This document shows positions 21,936-24,070 of a stretch of DNA of 24,070 nt, piece by piece. The DNA is taken from IMG/VR virus record IMGVR_UViG_3300045825_000208, positions 1-24,070 of that record. One strand, 5' to 3'. Each line of letters opens with the position of its first letter. The stretch's first letter is position 1. Source of the stretch: a virus. The position numbers were made by a program, and so were the translations under genes. The notes below the pieces were generated by a model. It made no database searches, had not been told where the DNA came from, and was given only the letters and a program-made list of their open reading frames with translations.

Positions 21936-22387
21936 AGCTGCGCATGGCCACGCTGGACGATTTGCCAGCCATCGCCAGGCTGGGCCGGGACATGCACGAG
22001 GCTTCGAGCTTTTGCACTCTGGACTATGACGAGGACGTGGTGAAGACGACCTTTGGCGACCTGATTGATGAAAGTCAGTTCGTGGTGCTGGCCGAGAATA
22101 TAAACGGGGAAGTTATAGGAGGCATGGCCGGGCGGGTGTTTCAAAGCTGGTTTGGCAAGGATTTGATAGCCAACGATGTTGCAATTTTCATCAGCCCGGA
22201 CGAGCGCGGCGGCTTGCGTGCGGTGCAGTTCATCAAGGCTTTCACAGTCTGGGCCAAGCTGGCGGGCGCCAGGCAGGTGCGGCCGGGGGTCGTGACCGGC
22301 AACCCGCGCGCCGAGGCCTTGTACGCGGCCATGGGCTTTACGCGCTGTGGCGCTTCGTTTTACATGGATATTGCGCAAGGAGAATGA
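21932..22387 (+). CDS. GNAT-family N-acetyltransferase
   Basis: A 151-residue protein of GNAT fold. MKLRMATLDDLPAIARLGRD is the usual first strand and helix; VVLAENINGEVIGGMAGRVF is the central hairpin; FISPDERGGLRAVQFIKAFT (86-105) is the acetyl-CoA-binding motif, with RGGLRA replacing the more common RGxGxG/A; GARQVRPGV and NPRAEALYAAMGFTRCGASF complete the fold. It transfers acetyl from acetyl-CoA, probably to an amine; the substrate is unknown. It overlaps the hub gene (ATGA) and precedes the ejection proteins, so it is made with the virion proteins, a placement seen in several short-tailed phages. It could modify a virion protein or a host factor. Confidence 0.8.
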   Translation: MKLRMATLDDLPAIARLGRDMHEASSFCTLDYDEDVVKTTFGDLIDESQFVVLAENINGEVIGGMAGRVFQSWFGKDLIANDVAIFISPDERGGLRAVQFIKAFTVWAKLAGARQVRPGVVTGNPRAEALYAAMGFTRCGASFYMDIAQGE

Positions 22388-22389
22388 TC

Positions 22390-23184
22390 ATGGGCGGTGG
22401 TGGTGGTGACCCAGGCGGCGACGCCCGCAGGGCTGAGGCTGACCGGCAGGCGCGCATCACCGCGGCAACCGATCAGATCAACAATATCTTTTCAGGCGCA
22501 ACGCAGCAGACAAAGACGCGCGAAGTGCCGGGCGTGGCGACGCCGGGCACGGATGGCTCATGGCAACAGGTGGACTCGGGCGACCGTTCGGTTAACCAGT
22601 GGGTGCCGGGCACGGCCACCAGCACGGCGGCGCCGACCACGCAAAGCTATACCGAATGGGTTCCGCCAGCAGGGGGCAACCCGCGCGAGGCAATGTATGC
22701 AGACCAGCGCAAGGCGGTCTATGACGTGAACAGCCAGGAGGTGAACCGACAGGCGCTGGAGGCCGGGCGCACCAACCGCTTCGGGCTGGCACGCGCCGGG
22801 CTGGCGGGCGGCTCGACCGACATCAACAGCAACGCCGAACTGAACCGGCGCACCAATGAGGGGCTATTGCGCGCTGGCGGCATTGCGGACCAGTCGGGCG
22901 CCGACTTGCGCACGGCCGACGAGCGCACGCGCGGCAACCTTATCAGCATGGCGCAGTCGGGCATTGACACCGGCAGCGCGGCCACGATGGCGCTCGGTGG
23001 GCTCAAATCGAACGTGGACAGCGTGGCGGCGCAGCGCAGTGGCTCGACCATTGATGACCTGTTCGGCAACATCAGCGCGGCCTATCTGGCCAACCAGACC
23101 AACCAGGGGCGCTCCGCTGGCATGAACCAGGGCGCGCAGTTTTACGGCGTGTCGGACCCCAACAAGAAATACGCGGGGCGCTAG
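22390..23184 (+). CDS. Putative internal virion / ejection protein 1
   Basis: A 264-residue protein. The ATG at 22390 is preferred over 22384 because AAGGAG (22377-22382) stands seven bases before it and too close to the other. It begins MGGGGGDPGG, common for internal proteins of short-tailed phages, then is low in hydrophobics, rich in Gly, Ser, Thr, Gln and Arg, with helical Ala/Arg stretches (VNRQALEAGRTNRFGLARAG). It probably travels with the DNA into the cell as P22 gp7/gp20/gp16 or T7 gp14 do. The family is not recognised by sequence; the call rests on position and composition. Confidence 0.55.
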   Translation: MGGGGGDPGGDARRAEADRQARITAATDQINNIFSGATQQTKTREVPGVATPGTDGSWQQVDSGDRSVNQWVPGTATSTAAPTTQSYTEWVPPAGGNPREAMYADQRKAVYDVNSQEVNRQALEAGRTNRFGLARAGLAGGSTDINSNAELNRRTNEGLLRAGGIADQSGADLRTADERTRGNLISMAQSGIDTGSAATMALGGLKSNVDSVAAQRSGSTIDDLFGNISAAYLANQTNQGRSAGMNQGAQFYGVSDPNKKYAGR

Positions 23185-23193
23185 GAGTCAAGC

Positions 23194-23928
23194 ATGGACC
23201 CCATTTCAATTGCCGCACTTGTCGCCGCGCTGGCGGGCTCCGCCATCCAGTACAAGGCGGGCACGGACGCGCAGGACCGGCAAAAGGCCGAGATTGCACG
23301 CAGCCTTGAAGCGCAGCGCGTGCTGCAGCAGCAGGCCGAAAGCAAGGCGCTGGGCGCGGCGTCCAAATTTGCCACCCCTGACCGCGTAGCGGAGCAAAGC
23401 CAGATAGCCGACCAGATTACTCAGGAACTGATTGCACCCGTGAGCGAAAGCCAAAGCATCCGCGCGGGCCAGCAGACGACGCAGGGCGCGGTATCGGGCG
23501 ACTACAAAAGCGCCAAGGCCGCCAGCGACCTGAACACCGTGAAAGCCGCCGAGCAGCTGGCGCGCATGATGGGCAAGACCGCCAGCAGCGGACGGCTGCG
23601 CATGAACGAGGGGATTCGGCTGATGGATACCGGGCAGCAGATTGGCACGCTGGGCAACTTCTCAGCAGGCCAGCACGGCGCCGACAACACCGCCATCACG
23701 CAGGCCGGACTGATTGACCCCGGTATGCAGTTCGCGGGCTCTGCGCTGCAGGGCATTGGCACGGCCGGGATGATGGGCGGCGCGGGCAAGGCGGCAGTCG
23801 GCGCTGACGGGCTGGTGCCGCTGACGGCCATGAACGCGACCACCGGGGCGCCCGTGGCGGCTGGCTTTTCTCAATGGCTTAAACCGCTGACGGCCAGCTA
23901 TGCGGCGCAATCACGGAGGGCTTACTGA
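23194..23928 (+). CDS. Putative internal virion / ejection protein 2
   Basis: A 244-residue protein with TAGGAG nine bases before its ATG. The N-terminus (ISIAALVAALAGSAIQYKAG) is a hydrophobic helix of the type found at the start of ejection or internal virion proteins, followed by a charged coiled-coil-like segment (DAQDRQKAEIARSLEAQRVL and onward), a Ser/Ala/Gln-rich middle and a Gly/Ala/Met-rich C-terminal part. The hydrophobic helix could insert into the host membrane during DNA entry. The name is inferred from position after the hub and from composition. It overlaps the next start by one base (TGATG). Confidence 0.55.
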   Translation: MDPISIAALVAALAGSAIQYKAGTDAQDRQKAEIARSLEAQRVLQQQAESKALGAASKFATPDRVAEQSQIADQITQELIAPVSESQSIRAGQQTTQGAVSGDYKSAKAASDLNTVKAAEQLARMMGKTASSGRLRMNEGIRLMDTGQQIGTLGNFSAGQHGADNTAITQAGLIDPGMQFAGSALQGIGTAGMMGGAGKAAVGADGLVPLTAMNATTGAPVAAGFSQWLKPLTASYAAQSRRAY

Positions 23929-24070
23929 TGCCAAGCGTTGCATTGGCCCTGGGGGGCGGGATTGGCAAGCTGTTTCAGGCCGCGGCGCTGGGCCAGGGCG
24001 CGCAGGACAAGGCCTATCAGGATGCGATGACCAAGCAGGCGCTGATTGGCCAGCGCGGCGCGACCATGCG
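23928..24070 (+). CDS. Putative virion protein, N-terminal fragment (cut by right edge)
   Basis: An ATG overlapping the previous stop (TGATG), with GGAGGG nine bases upstream. The 47 visible residues begin MPSVALALGGGIGKLFQAAA and continue with Gln/Ala/Gly-rich sequence (GQGAQDKAYQDAMTKQALIG). The frame is open at the right edge. The start is similar in style to the two preceding proteins, so it is likely a further internal virion or ejection protein, possibly the large one that often comes last. Confidence 0.6.
   Translation, partial: MPSVALALGGGIGKLFQAAALGQGAQDKAYQDAMTKQALIGQRGATM

Noticed and set aside
1-24070. CRISPR array, tRNA, rRNA or insertion sequence
   Set aside because: No regularly spaced repeats, cloverleaf-like segment, transposase or IS terminal repeats were seen anywhere. 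The only repeats are promoter copies and protein-level fiber repeats.

Overview
The window is about 24 kb of a temperate, short-tailed (podovirus-type) phage or prophage. High GC, betaproteobacterial-looking codon use and the types of its small phage proteins suggest a Burkholderiales host, perhaps Comamonadaceae; this is inference, since no host gene is visible. Almost everything reads rightward on the + strand, with short overlaps (ATGA, GTGA, TGATG) that indicate long co-translated operons. Only one convincing gene lies on the - strand.

Layout. (1) 1-648: catalytic C-terminal part of a P4-type tyrosine integrase, cut by the left edge and followed by a hairpin terminator. (2) 789-5248: early operon with an AlpA-like DNA-binding protein carrying an AT-hook, several small unknown proteins (one apparently frameshifted, 1480-1717), then a recombination module: RecE-like PD-(D/E)XK exonuclease (2249), a small companion (3130), RecT annealing protein (3385), a conserved partner (4454) and a DUF7694-like protein (4895). 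(3) 5249-7774: ten small accessory genes driven in part by two near-copy promoter elements (5249-5287 and 7113-7151). The second element precedes a 22-codon leader ORF with mutually exclusive hairpins. A strong terminator at 7862-7895 closes the early region. (4) 7904-8239: lone minus-strand gene for a disordered protein. (5) 8321-24070: late packaging and virion operon: small and large terminase, P22-type portal, unknown 12129, scaffold, a roughly 300-bp structured leader, major capsid protein, unknown 14895, a 1146-residue tail fiber/spike with three beta-repeats and an SGNH esterase domain, a second collagen-like fiber, a small virion-type protein, head-tail adaptor, P22 gp10-like tail hub, a GNAT acetyltransferase, two candidate ejection proteins and the start of a third.

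How it works together. Integrase and the AlpA-like factor would control integration and excision. Exonuclease plus RecT would provide single-strand-annealing recombination during replication. The terminases would pack DNA through the portal into a scaffold-assembled coat, and the adaptor and hub would seal the head and carry fibers that bind and probably deacetylate surface polysaccharide. No repressor, replication or lysis gene is visible, so these must lie outside the window. No tape-measure, sheath or tube gene is present, which supports a short tail.

Points most worth a second look: the N-terminal motif shared by the minus-strand protein and the 19478 tail-region protein; the anchor domain duplicated between the two fibers; fiber genes placed between coat and adaptor; the structured coat leader; the attenuator-like leader at 7155; and the acetyltransferase embedded in the virion genes.
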